NCBI RefSeq assembly: GCF_000151665.1
Contig: NW_013171836.1
Location: forward strand, 38,680-102,679
Direction: 5' to 3'
DNA length: 64,000 bases
Source of the DNA: Blastocystis hominis
Lineage: Eukaryota > Sar > Bigyra > Opalinata > Blastocystidae
Shown piece after piece: positions 32,601 to 44,127 of the stretch (the stretch's first letter is position 1; every line of letters begins with the position of its first letter). Under the pieces are notes generated by a model, which did no database searches, was not told where the DNA came from, and was given only the letters and a program-made list of their open reading frames with translations. A program made the translations under genes and the position numbers.

Positions 32601-34981
32601 ATTTGTTGCTTTGCCGCTCGTCGCTGACGTGTGTAGATATGAGCTGGTTTCCTCCTCCTCCTCGCCTTTCATCGCATCGCTCTTCCCTCCTCTGTCCTCA
32701 TCGACAATGCGCACGACCGTCTGCAGCAAGTTCCAAAAGCAGCTGAAGGATCTGCTCACGATCCTGCAGGCTTCCCAGCGGAAATACATCCGTTGCGTGA
32801 AGCCCAACGATAAGAAGCGGCCTCGACTCTTCGACTGCGTTCACTCCTTGGAACAGCTTCGCTACAGCGGCGTTTTCGAGGCTGTGAAGATCCGAAAGGA
32901 GGGCTATCCCTTCCGCTACAGCCACCAGCAATTCGTCCATCGCTATCGCTGTCTCCCGATGACCAAAGGAATCTCCGTCTCTTCCGATGTTCGACAGGCG
33001 ATCCAAGACGTCATCCGCTCGCGTCCCGAGTGCAAAGATCGCATCTACGTCGGGAGATCGCTGGTGTTGTACCGAGCCCCGGAGCACCGTATTCTGGAAC
33101 TGGCGCGTAATTTGGGTAATCGCTGATTCTCATCTTCACTCTCTAGCCTTGGACGATTTGCTTCCGTCTCTCCAGAGCATGATCAAGTGCAAGAGCGTGA
33201 TGGTCGGCCTCCCGCTCTACAGCCAAGTGCAAGACGTGCTGACCGTACTCTCTTTTTTTTCCAGTTTGACTGACGCCTAGAAAGCGCTTCAAACGCGATC
33301 GCTGAGCGCCATCGACGAGGCTCTTCACTCCGTCGAGTCCTCCATCGCCACCGTTCAGCAGCTGCTTCATTGCTCGATTCCCGTGGTCCGTCAAGCTCAG
33401 GGCGCTGCCGCCTTCCTGCAAAAGATCGAATCGCTGGAAGGCCAAGTGCGAAGCCTTCTCGAAGGACCGATCCTCCAGAATCTTCCCGTCTCTCTCTTTC
33501 TCCTTTCCTTCACTTCCAGACCTTGCTGGCCGCTGTCGAAGAGTTGGAGTCGCAGCCCTCGCTCCTCCCTCCTCGCATTCAGGAGCTCACCGTCGAGGCT
33601 CGAGCTCGTGTCCAGCAGTTCGCAGCCTCGTTGATCGAGCCGGACGTAAGGAATGGACGATCGAGTTCACTTGAAGCTTCGCGAGGCGCTCTACACGCTG
33701 GAACGCGCGCAGATCGAGCGGCTGGTGGAGCAGGCGAAGCGACTCAATTACTCGTCGGAGACAGTGGCGGAGGGAAAGCGGCTGCTGGCTTTGCAGGACG
33801 AAGAATTCTTCGAGTTGGAGATCCAGAGAGCGGAGGAATTGGGAGTAGGCGAGGCAGAGAGGAATGAGGCCAAGGATATCTCGAGGTTGGTGGACCGTAA
33901 GATCAAGCTGCGCGATCTGCTGCTGAAGAAGCAGGAGGACAAGTTCGTCTTCGAGAAATACCCGAAGCTGAAAACGCGCGAAGACTACGCGAGCTACAAA
34001 ATCTTCACGGTGAATCGGCGATGGTGGAGAGAAACGGCCTACTCGTTCATCACGCTGGCGATCCCGACGTGCCTTACAACGCTCTCGAAGGACGCAGACA
34101 AGCACGGCATTCTGCTGTTCAAAACGATCCAAGGGTACATGAAGGATCGCAAGTATCTTCTTCTCTCCCTTCTGCCTATCGCTGTGTAGATACAACATGG
34201 ACGGCTTCCAGCTCGCCTTCGAGATCCTGAAAATCCTCAACAAAACCAACGCGACGCCGGGTCTTCGCACGGAGGTTTACTGCCAGCTCATCAAGCAGCT
34301 CACGGGCAACCCGAGCGAGATGAGCGTGTCTCTCGGCTGGGAGCTCATGGCGATTCTTCTGTACTACGTCCTTCCCGAAGAGGATTTCATTAACTATCTC
34401 ATCGTCTTCCTCTGGAACCACGCGCCCACTCCCGACAAGTCGTTTTCCAAATCGTTTTCTCCTCTAGATTCGTCAAGGTCCTCAACAACAGCTATTATTC
34501 CTCCAAGTACAAGCGCGACAGTCACTACCAAGCCGGCTATCGCACGCCTCCGCGCGCCGCTTCGGAGATCAGCGAGTTTTTGCAGGACTTCTCCACCGAT
34601 TCTCGCCGCTACAGCATCGAGAACAAGCTCTCTTCCTACAACGCCACCGCGAAGCTCACCTTCTCCAACAGCAGTCAAGAAGGCAGAGCCACGACCCTCG
34701 CCAAAGCCTCCAAATCGCCCAAATCGTCCGGCTTGGGGCTGCGGAACGGCGGAGCTCCGGCCTGTCCTGCGCCGTTGCCGCCGACGATGCGAAAGGCTCC
34801 GGCGAAGGAGACGGCGATCGTTTTGTATGATATTACGCTGGAAATCAACCCGAACGTGTTGGAATGCAAGGAGGGAGATCGGATTGTGATCGAGGAGGAT
34901 TTCGGGGATTGGATCCGCGCGACGATGAACGGAAAGGAAGGATTTGTACCTTATAACTACATTGAGCGAGTTCGGAATTGA
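29674..34981 (+). CDS. Class IV-type myosin with GYF and WW domains, MyTH4 and SH3
   Basis: The many introns are ~30-33 nt (e.g. 31328-31360 and 32069-32098). The start at 29674 encodes a GYF_2-like domain (Trp-Tyr-Tyr-Val-Leu-Asn-Gly-Glu-Gln then Gly-Pro-Ile-Ser). A Ser/Pro-rich linker with a Gly-Ser run and Lys-Pro-Ser repeats follows, then a WW domain (Gly-Trp-Glu-Glu-Arg-Tyr ... Tyr-Tyr-Tyr-His ... Trp-Asp-Lys-Pro). The motor head has GESGAGKT (~31267), switch I Asn-Asn-Asn-Ser-Ser-Arg-Phe-Gly-Lys and switch II Asp-Ile-Phe-Gly-Phe-Glu. After the neck comes a MyTH4 domain (to ~34430) and a C-terminal SH3 (34816-34978). WW-motor-MyTH4-SH3 is the class IV layout known from Acanthamoeba and some stramenopiles; the added GYF_2 domain is unusual. 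An actin-based motor likely working at membranes or cortex. Stop 34981. Confidence 0.9.
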
Positions 34982-35080
34982 AAGCGTGGTACTAGGGTCT
35001 GTAACCATGAATATTAATTTGGTGTGTAACACAGTAGGATCCAGGAAGCTATCTAAGGTAAAACCCTACAGCTGTATTTC

Positions 35081-35088
35081 TGTTTGTT
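35081..35088 (+). terminator. TGTTTGTT 3'-end motif of the myosin gene
   Basis: An exact motif about 100 nt after the stop and 47 bp before the next gene's ATG. Confidence 0.65.
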
Positions 35089-35135
35089 AAAAAGGAGTTT
35101 TATAGTTATGACATTCTAGTTATTATTATTCCAAA

Positions 35136-36275
35136 ATGATTATCTGGGTACCCATATGGTTTACAATTGTTATTCTGGTGACGACCTTGAACAAGACGCT
35201 GTTCACTTCGTTAAAGTGCCCATATCCCCTTTCTATCACTATGGTTCACGTTATTCCTGTATTTAATCCTCAGATCCACATGCTTTCATGTGCCGTATAC
35301 TCCACTCTAATGAAGTACACCGCGCCCAACTTTTTCAAGTATCGTCCACTGAAGGAGGGAGAACTGCGGAATTTGATCTTAGTTAGCGTCATTTTCATCG
35401 TTAACATTGCCCTTTCAAACTCTTCACTCAAGTTTAACTCTCTTGCTTTGGATCAAGTATTCTCTTTTATTTTTTCTTTCTGAATCCAGATGTTCCGCTG
35501 TGCTATGCCGGTTTTCACTTGTGTACTGGAGTTTATCATCTATGGCAAAGTCCGTTCTCTTTTAGTCTACCTCTCTCTGATCCCTGTAATTCTTGGAACC
35601 ATGTTGGTGTGCCTTGGTGATGTTGTCTAGCGGGTCTGTGGTAATCGGTAGATTCAGGGTACCATTTTTGGAATTGTTCTCCTGTTCATCAGTTGTACCG
35701 TCTCTTCTCTGAAGGGAATCATCACCAAATACCTTCTTTCGGGAGAAGAGCCGATCAGCACATTTCAGCTTCTGAACTACGTTCGTGGCCTCTTTCCCTG
35801 CTTCCTTTTAGAACAGCATGTTCGCTTTTTGTGAAATCTTCCCCGTTACTCTCATCAATGACCGCACTTTTTACACATCCTGGCTTCCATCGTACATCCT
35901 CTCCGCTTGTTTTTATTGACTCTAGCGCCCCTGTGACCAGTCTCCTGATCCTGGTAGTGCACGGCATGCTGGCGTTCGCGTTGAATATCGCGAACTTTAA
36001 TGCGGTGAAGGAGGGCGGACCCTTGATGATGAACGTTGTGGGCAATGTCAAGCAGGTCGTTATGATTCTGCTTTCTGTGTTCATGTTTGGAAATAAAATC
36101 AAGCCGATCGGCATTTTTGGAAGTGTTGTCTGTATTTTGGGAAGCATGTGGTATTCATTCGGTGGGTCAGTGGAAAATCGAATAATGGATAGAAACTATG
36201 AAGTCGAACAAGGTGGAGAGTGCTGTGAAGGAGGAAGAGAAGGCCAAGCTCCTTGAACAAAAGGAATCTGTCTAG
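35136..36275 (+). CDS. Triose-phosphate/nucleotide-sugar transporter family membrane protein (SLC35/TPT)
   Basis: Seven exon blocks join through introns of 30-34 nt into a ~10-helix protein of the drug/metabolite transporter superfamily. Landmarks are Asn-Lys-Thr-Leu-Phe near the start, Pro-Leu-Ser-Ile-Thr-Met-Ile-His-Met, Ser-Asn-Ser-Ser-Leu-Lys-Phe, Leu-Asp-Gln-Met-Phe-Arg-Cys, Leu-Lys-Gly-Ile-Ile-Thr-Lys-Tyr, and the late Asn-Val-Val-Gly-Asn-Val-Lys-Gln block typical of TPT members. It probably exchanges phosphorylated sugars or nucleotide sugars across a Golgi or ER membrane; substrate cannot be read from the sequence. The last exon ends in a Lys/Glu-rich cytosolic tail. TAG (36273) is followed after 3 nt by TGTTTGTT. 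Confidence 0.87.
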
Positions 36276-36278
36276 GAT

Positions 36279-36286
36279 TGTTTGTT
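36279..36286 (+). terminator. TGTTTGTT 3'-end motif of the TPT gene
   Basis: An exact motif 3 nt after TAG. Cleavage 4 nt upstream would fall inside the stop codon (TA plus A from the tail). It sits 5 bp before the next gene's likely ATG (36291). Confidence 0.8.
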
Positions 36287-36290
36287 GAAC

Positions 36291-38338
36291 ATGCTTTGTG
36301 TGCGGCGGATGTTTGGCTCCGCGTCTGCGTACCCATTCGCTGAGCTTTGTGCGCAGTTGCAGAGGATTCGTCTCACATCGTCAACGAATGATCGTCTCTC
36401 TATTTTACAGTCAATTGTGGCGGAGACATCCACTCTAGGTACCAAGAGCGTGACGGACACGATGGAGCTCATTTCGGGTGATGTGTTCTCCCTAAGGATT
36501 TTTAATGTAGATTCTTAATGCAGATGGAGAGAGTGTGAACTTCCGGATTTCCGATACCACGATGAACCATTGTTTGCAAAAGTATTATAAAGTGGATGCA
36601 GCTACCTGCAAACAGTTAAGGCAGAGCAAGGGTGGACTACCAGAGGCATGCCGGTTTTTGTTTGACGAAAAGCAGCGGCAAAAACAACAGCAGCAGCAAC
36701 AAAAGCAACAGGAGAAGGAGAAGGAGAACAAGAATATGAACGACTTCCCAAGCCAGGCATCAAAGCCTCTAAGCGTTGAAGATTTAAAAACGTATTTCAC
36801 TAGAAGCGAGTTGTATGTAGCGAGCTCGTTTTGCTCTCTCAGGAAAACGGGAAGGGGAGTCGCGAGCGTATTTTTCAGCACGTTCTCTCTCTTTGGGATC
36901 GTTGCTCCTCTCCAATCGAGGCGTACTATACAAGAAAGCCTTGGCTTTTGTTCTGATTTGTAGCCCACTTTATTCTCCGAAATCGAGGAGTAGGCATCGG
37001 AAAGAATTCGATATGCAAAGCTCTGATCAAACAATACGTTGATCCTTCGCCGCCTCTCCTCTCTGCCATTCAATCGGCGTATCACAACAATCCTCACCTT
37101 CCCTCCTTTGTTTCCTTCCTTTCCACGCTCTCTTCATCCTCGCAAATCTCGCCTTCCACCATTCCATCCTTGTATCCCATTCGACCAGGATCCTTCTGCG
37201 ACGTCGCTCTTTGCTCCCCGCTCTCCTCCTTGACAGCCGCGCAGTCCCTTATTTCACAATCTCACTACATCGTTGAGGAGAAATACGACGGAGTCCGCGT
37301 CCAAATCCACTGGGACTCTCAGCGATTGCTCGTTTTCGGGCGTTCTGGCGAGGTTTTCATGCTGTCAGCAGCATGACGCGTAGCGTCTTCGCTCTCTCGA
37401 GCCCATAATCGAAAGCGCTCTGCACGATCGTCGCACTGAATTAGGGAGCTTTATCGTCGATGGCGAGTTCGAGGTGAAATCGCGTGACGGATCGCTCTTG
37501 CCGTTTAACGATGTGATGACGTGGCTCGGAAAACCCGGCAAAACATTTCCGAAAGAGTCGATCCTGAGGATCTTTGCCATATAGAAAGGGCGAATCAATG
37601 AGTCTGAAGCTGTTCGACGTTCTTTATCTTCACAACCAAATGATCACTCTCTCTCCGCTCTCTGAGAGAAAACGCCTTCTTTTGCAGAGCTTCAGCGGCC
37701 TCGAAGCCGCTGGGATCGAAGTGATTCCCTTCACGGAAAGCGCTTCCTCTCTCGAAGATCGCATTCGACAGAGTTTAGAACATGGCTGCGAGGGCTTAGT
37801 GCTGAAACAACGCGACAGCGTCTATGGCTGCGGCCAGCGAACGAGTGCTGCTTCGATGACTCTCTCATGTAGAGGACTGGGTGAAGCTGAAAGCAGACTA
37901 TCTGGACAGTTTTGGCGACTCGGTCGATGTGGTGATCATCGGAGGAAACGCTGGGAGAGGAGCGCGCAAAGGGAACTTTGGATCGTTTTTATGCGCGGCT
38001 CGGTCGTCTGATAAAGAAGATCGGCTTCGGCCGATTTGCTTTGTTGGGAGCGGATTCAGCGCGAAGGATCTGCGCTTCCTCTCTGAAGAAATCAATCGAC
38101 ATGCTGTTTCGCGCGAGACTTGCATGCGTAGATGCAGATGCAGATAACGAATCATACATAGAAACGTGCGATCTGCCTCCTGGAATCAAGGCGGATGTGT
38201 ACTGCGAACCAATGGTGGTTATTGAGGTGAAGGCTGCGCAGCGAACGCAGTCTGACTTGTACGGAGGATGGAGTTTGCGCTTTCCTCGATTTATCCGGAG
38301 GAGAGAAGACAAGAAGGTCTCGGATGCTTCTGTAATGT
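36291..38338 (+). CDS. LIG1: ATP-dependent DNA ligase (LIG1-like); stop probably made by polyadenylation
   Basis: Exons joined through 28-41-nt introns give a helical N-terminal region with a Gln-rich insert (~36660-36730) and the adenylation domain. Motif I is Glu-Glu-Lys-Tyr-Asp-Gly-Val-Arg (~37280), followed by Phe-Gly-Arg-Ser-Gly-Glu, Val-Asp-Gly-Glu-Phe-Glu, Leu-Phe-Asp-Val-Leu-Tyr-Leu, Glu-Gly-Leu-Val-Leu-Lys and Trp-Val-Lys-Leu-Lys. The OB-fold ends with Leu-Arg-Phe-Pro-Arg-Phe-Ile-Arg-x-Arg-Glu-Asp-Lys-Lys. The family stops shortly after this, but no in-frame stop occurs here until well past a TGTTTGTT at 38343. Cleavage after T38338, 4 nt before the motif, would give UAA with the poly(A) tail. 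It seals nicks in replication and repair in the nucleus. The gene starts 15 bp after the transporter's stop. Confidence 0.88.
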
Positions 38339-38342
38339 GGAG

Positions 38343-38350
38343 TGTTTGTT
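38343..38350 (+). terminator. TGTTTGTT motif that may create the DNA ligase stop codon
   Basis: An exact motif with 4 nt (GGAG) between the proposed cleavage site (after T38338) and the motif, the same spacing inferred for the SAHH and TPT genes. Confidence 0.7.
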
Positions 38351-38715
38351 ACTATGCATTCGAAGAGTATGGAATGTGTTTGGTTCATCGTTTTTATTCA
38401 TTAAAATCAACAACAACAAAAGCTGGAAACCAATGTTCTTACAGGATATGCATGAGATAATACGCATATCCTTTATTTTTTTGCTCAATCACTGCACAAA
38501 AAGAAAATGTATTGGATTTTGGTAAAACAAAGTAATGGTGGAAATCACGTTACGAAATCATGGATGATAACAACCACCGCTATTTTAATAAATATTCCAT
38601 TTGAAATCACAAAACAATCGTCCTATTCATTTCAAAAACTACAAATATGAAAAATAGCTCATTCTTTGAAAATTCCGATTATCGGGCGAAAACCTAAACC
38701 TATTCGACAAAGCGG
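38351..38715. other. Intergenic region
   Basis: AT-rich spacer between DNA ligase and condensin genes. The open frame that continues past the ligase motif encodes nothing recognisable. Confidence 0.6.
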
Positions 38716-41700
38716 ATGAGCCCGATCCTTTCATTGATTAGAGATGCTGTGTCCTCCGTCGAGAATTTGGACACAGTGATTGAATCATTTAGAAAGGGAT
38801 ATGTAGATGATGTACAAATCATGATAATAATTGAAATATAGACAGAGTCAACAGAGGCTATACTATCCGATTATTCTTCTCTCCTTAAAGTTTTGAATGA
38901 GTTGAAACGCAGTAAAGCACTGTACATTTTTATGTCAATATGTGAGACAAATAGGAAATCATCGGAATTATCATCTTTCTGGGAAACTTTTGATTCCAAT
39001 TTGGAAGGATACTCATTTTCGGGCGTGGAAGGTTTATTCTCCATCCTCTATTTTGTTTTAATATCGAAAGAGAAATATTCGATCGAAATCCCCTTGCTTT
39101 GTGCTGAGCTGTAATTTGTATCGCTGGGTTGTTTATTTGGTAGATATTTGCGAATTCTCCAAATCCCTGGAGCGTATGGGCATGGCATGCTACGCTGTAG
39201 TCTTTTTCAAGTCACAGTGTCTGCTATCGTTCGTTCCGTGAATAACGATGACCTTCTTCACATCGATACAGAAGTATGCTGCCTTTCTCGTGGATCCAGC
39301 ATAGTATCAACCGGAATCGCCTGCTCTGGTTTCTCTTCTCATCGACACATTCTCGATCCTCGACGACATGACAGTAAAGTTCGTCTGGAGCGAGCTCTGC
39401 GCTCTGTGCTACGAGTGCTGCCTCTCAGCGGCCCAATCCTCGAGCGTCTCGGTCCTCTTCACAAAGCTCATCGATTTCTCCATTCAAAACGAACTCAACG
39501 AGCGCATGGGCGAGCTGCTCCGCGCTCTCCTCCCCGTCTTCTCTCTCTACGCCGAAGGCAAGCGAATGGACGAAAAACCGGTCCGGTCAAGCCAGAAGAC
39601 GCTCCTCCGCCTCTTTTCGAGCTACCAATCGGCCGCGTTGACCAATCCGCGCTTTGCGTTGATCCAGCGACTCATCATCAACACGCCGGATCGCGTGGAT
39701 GACCGCACCAACACCATCGACTGCCTTCTGCAGCTGCTCTTAGCGCTCACCGAGACGGAGAAGCAGCGAGTGAATCGCTGGATTAGCGCGTGCTCGCGCT
39801 GTGGGATCGCAAATATTCGAATGTGTGCTGTGTGTCTGTCTCGCGCGCTGTTGATGTCTCGCTACGTCGCAGACTCGATCGAAGCGCAGAGCAAAGAAAA
39901 AGTTTCCGCAGCCTCCGCAGCAGTCGAGAAAGCTGAGAAAGCCGAAGATAGTGAGGACAAGATCGAGGAAACGGGAGAAAACGTGGAAGAAAGCGACGAA
40001 ATGGAAGTGGAGAGAACCGTTTTGGAATGCGAGTTGTTCTTCGACGAGAAGCCGCTTTATTGGATGTTTTTCGAATTGATTTTGAATCGATGCAACGACA
40101 TTGTGATTTCCATTCGATCCGAAGCGATTCATGTAGCTCAAGCAGCGTGATTTCATTGTAGTCGTTGGGATTGCTCTTCGATTTTCTGAACCAAAATCCC
40201 GATTCATCGCTTCGAAGTGTTCTCGACGAATCCACGTGCAAGCGAATTCTTACCATTCTAACAGATCGAATCTACGACTCGGCGGTCATCGTTCGCAAAA
40301 ACGCCCTCACGACTTATTCCAGCTGCGTAGTGAATCACACCATGCAGCATTATCTCAACAGCGACGATTTGCTCCAGATTCTGAGCAATCTTCTCCAAGA
40401 CTCCGCAGGTTTTTTTCTCTCCCTTCGCTCTCTATTCGCATAGTTTCGGTGCGTCGATCAGCGTTAGCGTTGTATTATCGCGTGTTGGATTCCAGTCCTC
40501 ACTTGCTCCATCTGTTCTTCTCGGTGTCGTTGAGCATGTTCGAAAACACATCGAATACCGATCTGCTCATCACCAAGAACGTGCAGAAACACGTGTTCGA
40601 TGCCATTATCGCCTGGAGAACGTCGCATTCCTCGCTCTCCGGTTGGATTTGTCTCGAGTTTCTGAACCCTGGCAGCATTTCCGTTTTTGAAGTCTTGATT
40701 TTGCTCCTTTTCTCACGCGCAGACGATTATGAAACTCCTTCTCGACCGAAACTCCCTCCATTTGGGCAGTCTGATGCACTCGTGTATCGCAGCGATCGAG
40801 TGGTGTCAGAGCAGCCAGATCCCAGAGCCCGAGTTGATTTCGATGCGCGAGAAGGTTCCTCACTTGGAAGAAAACGCGTGGATGCTTCTGAGTCTTCTCT
40901 CGAAAGTTCGCAGCGAGGCTTGGCTTTGATTTGCAGTACTATCAGCGAATGAACGTGGAGTTCGTCAAGCAGCAGCTGCAGCAGTTGCTGGCGAACACGG
41001 GCGCGTCGAATCGCGTCGTTCGAGACAAGTTTTTGATCCAGACCGCGATGAACGTGGTGGATCGATTCGATAAGGAGTCGCGTAGGTTGCGTTGCGTTGG
41101 ATTGACGATTAGTGAAGCAGCTCTACGTGCAGATCGTAAAGGAATTGTTCAAACTCGCGATGCCGCTCGATTGCATTCACTCCTACCTTCGACTCTATCT
41201 TTTTCTGTTGAAAACGCTATACTCCGAGTTCGCTTTCCTTCCTTTTCATTCACTTTTGCAGCGTTCGCACCATCCAAAAAGCAGTCAATTCCTTCGTGTC
41301 GCGCTTAGAGCGCAAAACGAACCGCATTCTCCGCGCCTTCATCTTCAAATCGGGCGGCAAAATGGACCGTTTCCCCGAATCGCAAGCCCTTCCCTCCAAA
41401 TCCCAAGACGATCACGTGCCTCTTACGCCTGTGGAGGACGCGGATCCGGACGGAATGGAGGTGACCGCGCTGCACGGCGATTGCACGATGCTGGCGGACG
41501 ACTCGGACTTCGCCTGGCTGTTTCCCTGGATTTTTATCGTGGGCGAACTGAGCGTTTTGGGATTGGAAGAGAGCGACGAAGGCGTTCTGAGCAAAATCCG
41601 CGCGAAGAGTCGAGTTCGAAGAAGCGGATGACTGTGTAGTCAGCACGAAGACCGTCGCGTTGCTGCAATCGCTAACGACGTATTCGCTCCCGACGGTGAA

Positions 41701-43435
41701 TTCGCAGCAAGCCACGATCGTGATTCCGCCGTGCATATCCCATTTTGGACTTTTTGGTTGTTGTGTTTTTTTAACGGAAGATCCGCGCGCATGCGATGAT
41801 CAGCTTCGGAAAGGTCTGCATCACGTCGGGTTCTCTCGCAAAACGCCACCTCCCCGTTTGGAAATCGCAGAGAATGCGAGTTGTAGATGTTTATTCGCGA
41901 GTTGGAAGTGAGTCAAGACTCCGTGATTCGGAACAATATCATCATTATCATCGGAGATATTTGCACGAAGTTTGTAGTTTATCGATTTTGCCATGCAGAC
42001 ACACGTCCGTCGTCGAGCAATATCTGCCGACCATCGCGAATTGCATGGTCGATATGGACGTGACTGTCCGCATTCACGCGCTCAGCATCATTTCCAAGCT
42101 GCTCCTCGTAGGACGATGTAAAAGAATTTGTGAAGTATAGGAAGACTTCATTAAGCTGAAGCCTGTCCTGCTTTGCTGCATTCTGGCCGCACTGAACGAC
42201 GCCGATTCCTCCATCGCCGCGTTCGCCTACCAGCTCGTCACGCAGCAGATTTTCCGGAAGTTCCCCAAGATCTTTGTGTCCACGTTCGTGGAGATCATGA
42301 GCATTCTCAACGAATATCTCGAAGGCAACCTCGTCAAGCGCGAGTTCGGAGCCAACTTGGTGGATATTCATTTGGGAGGCGGCGATCGCAAGCACGTCAA
42401 GTGAGTTTTGCTCGTTCTTTTCCTCACTCGCAGCGCGCGTCGTCGCATCTACCGCATTCTTTTAGAGCTGTTCGATGACGAATCGAAGCTGCAGGTGAGC
42501 TGCAAGCTCTGCCAGAACATTCTGGGTCCTTTGGTGGATCAGGACGAGCTGGCCAACATCGGCACTCATCCCGATTCGCCGTCGTTGAATCTCATCAAAG
42601 ACACGTTCGCTGTACTCTGCTCGAAAGAGCTGAAGGTGGGATCGAGAACGCGCGGAGAGGACGAAGAGCTGCCGGCAGAGATTTTGGAATCAAAGAAAAC
42701 GGTTCTGAGCAAAGTGAGGATTCGGAAAAGAAGGGAGTGATGGATAGTTGGAAAAGCGTACGGTGCTGGAGCAAATCCTTCCTTTGCTGATTAGTTTAAA
42801 GGTCCAATTGGAGCAGAAGCGAAGTGTTCTTCTCCGCGATTTGATGGTCTATTTCAAAGTGATTATGGTGAACTTTAAAAGCGAAATGGAGCAAGTGCTT
42901 GCCGATAATCCACGTCTGAAGCGAGAAATCGAGTACGACTTGCGCCACCTCGATTCGGTCGAAGCGGTTTGCTTTCTCTCCGCTGACCATCACGCGTAGA
43001 ATCAAGCCACGCCGCAGATCGAAGCAGTGAACCGCTCGATCAACACCCTCGCGACTCCGCTCATCAACCGCACGGAGCAGCGGACAGAACTCAATGCCAC
43101 GCCCAAACTGAAAGCAAATCGGTGCGTGTGGAACGAAGGAATGACGAGTAGAAGAGATTCGCTAGGCAGTGTGCAAGAGAAGGAACCTGCGATCGAGAAG
43201 ACGAGCTCGTTGGAGATTCATCTGTCGCTGGATGCCGAGAACGAGGGAGAAAAGAAGTGGAATATCGACGCGAGAAGCTTGTCGTTCACTTCGCCCACCA
43301 AGGAGCACAAGGAGCACAAGGAGCACAAGGAGCACAAGGAAAAGGAAGCTAGCACGCCAGGTGAGAAGCAGGTTTTGAAAACTCCTCCTATCACGCCTGA
43401 GAAGCTAAAAAGACGATCAAAGAAACGCAAACGAT
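38716..43435 (+). CDS. NCAPD3: Condensin-II subunit D3 (HEAT-repeat protein); stop probably made by polyadenylation
   Basis: More than ten short introns interrupt a long HEAT-repeat protein. Diagnostic parts lie in the second half: Lys-Ile-Arg-Ala-His-Ala-Met-Ile-Ser-Phe-Gly-Lys-Val-Cys, Glu-Leu-Glu-Val-Ser-Gln-Asp-Ser-Val-Ile-Arg-Asn-Asn, Tyr-Leu-Pro-Thr-Ile-Ala-Asn-Cys-Met-Val-Asp, and Arg-Arg-Arg-Ile-Tyr-Arg-Ile-Leu-Leu-Glu-Leu-Phe-Asp-Asp-Glu, followed by the Cys-Lys-Leu-Cys-Gln-Asn-Ile-Leu helix. This order matches condensin-II D3 better than condensin-I D2. The complex compacts chromosomes in the nucleus. The C-terminus is Ser/Lys-rich with His-Lys-Glu repeats (43309-43339). A usual stop is missing; cleavage after T43435, 4 nt before TGTTTTTT, would make UAA. 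It converges with SNU13, whose stop is 24 bp away. Confidence 0.82.
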
Positions 43436-43459
43436 GCACTGTTTTTTCGAGCAAACAAA

Positions 43460-43906
43460 TCAGATCAACAACTTCTCGATGTCAACCTTCATATTATTGA
43501 TCGCATCCTTTAACTGCGAATTCTCGTCAGACACAATCGAGCAGGCTACCACAGAACGCGTAACGCCGCAAGCACGTCCCAGAGCGATCTTGGAAGGAAC
43601 AAACACATAAGGAACGTTCTTATCCTCACACAGCAAGGGAATGTGCAGCACAATCTCCAGCGGCTCCGCGTCTGCTGCCATGACAATGAAAGAAGATTTT
43701 CCTCGGTTCAGAGTCTTGGTAGCTGCAAGTGAGCGACATTACAAAAAAAACTACCTTCATTGGCGCCCTTCTTCAACTGACGATAGTTGGAAGCTTGTTG
43801 CACAAGGTCTAAGATACGCGTGGTCAACTCCGAAGGAGCCAAAGGATAGGCCTTAGAACTATCGCTATCCTATTCGTTAAGTCGAATAAGCACTATGGAC
43901 ACTCAT
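43460..43906 (-). CDS. SNU13: SNU13/NHP2L1 (15.5K) snRNP and snoRNP protein
   Basis: Two 31-nt introns join three exons: Met-Ser, then [10 protein letters not shown], then Ala-Thr-Lys-Thr-Leu-Asn-Arg-Gly. The product is ~127 residues, the family length, with Lys-Lys-Gly-Ala-Asn-Glu, Met-Ala-Ala-Asp-Ala-Glu-Pro, [10 protein letters not shown] and Leu-Gly-Arg-Ala-Cys-Gly-Val. It binds the kink-turn of U4 snRNA and box C/D snoRNAs in the nucleus. The stop TGA is followed on its strand by TTTGTTTGC, a variant of the 3'-end motif that overlaps the opposing condensin gene's motif region. Confidence 0.96.
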
Positions 43907-44127
43907 AGGGTTTTCTTGCCTCAGCTATTTGAAAAAACAGATGTATAGAAATCTATCGTTTTTTTGGAATTCCGGAAAATGAATCTATTTCGGATATTAC
44001 ATTCTGTATTCGATATAGTATGAATGAAACAATAGCACAATTTTGGAATACATTCAATTTATAACAAAATCACAAAGAACACAAAAACAATAATCGTCAA
44101 ATTATTTTCAATTGTGTTTAAACCTCG

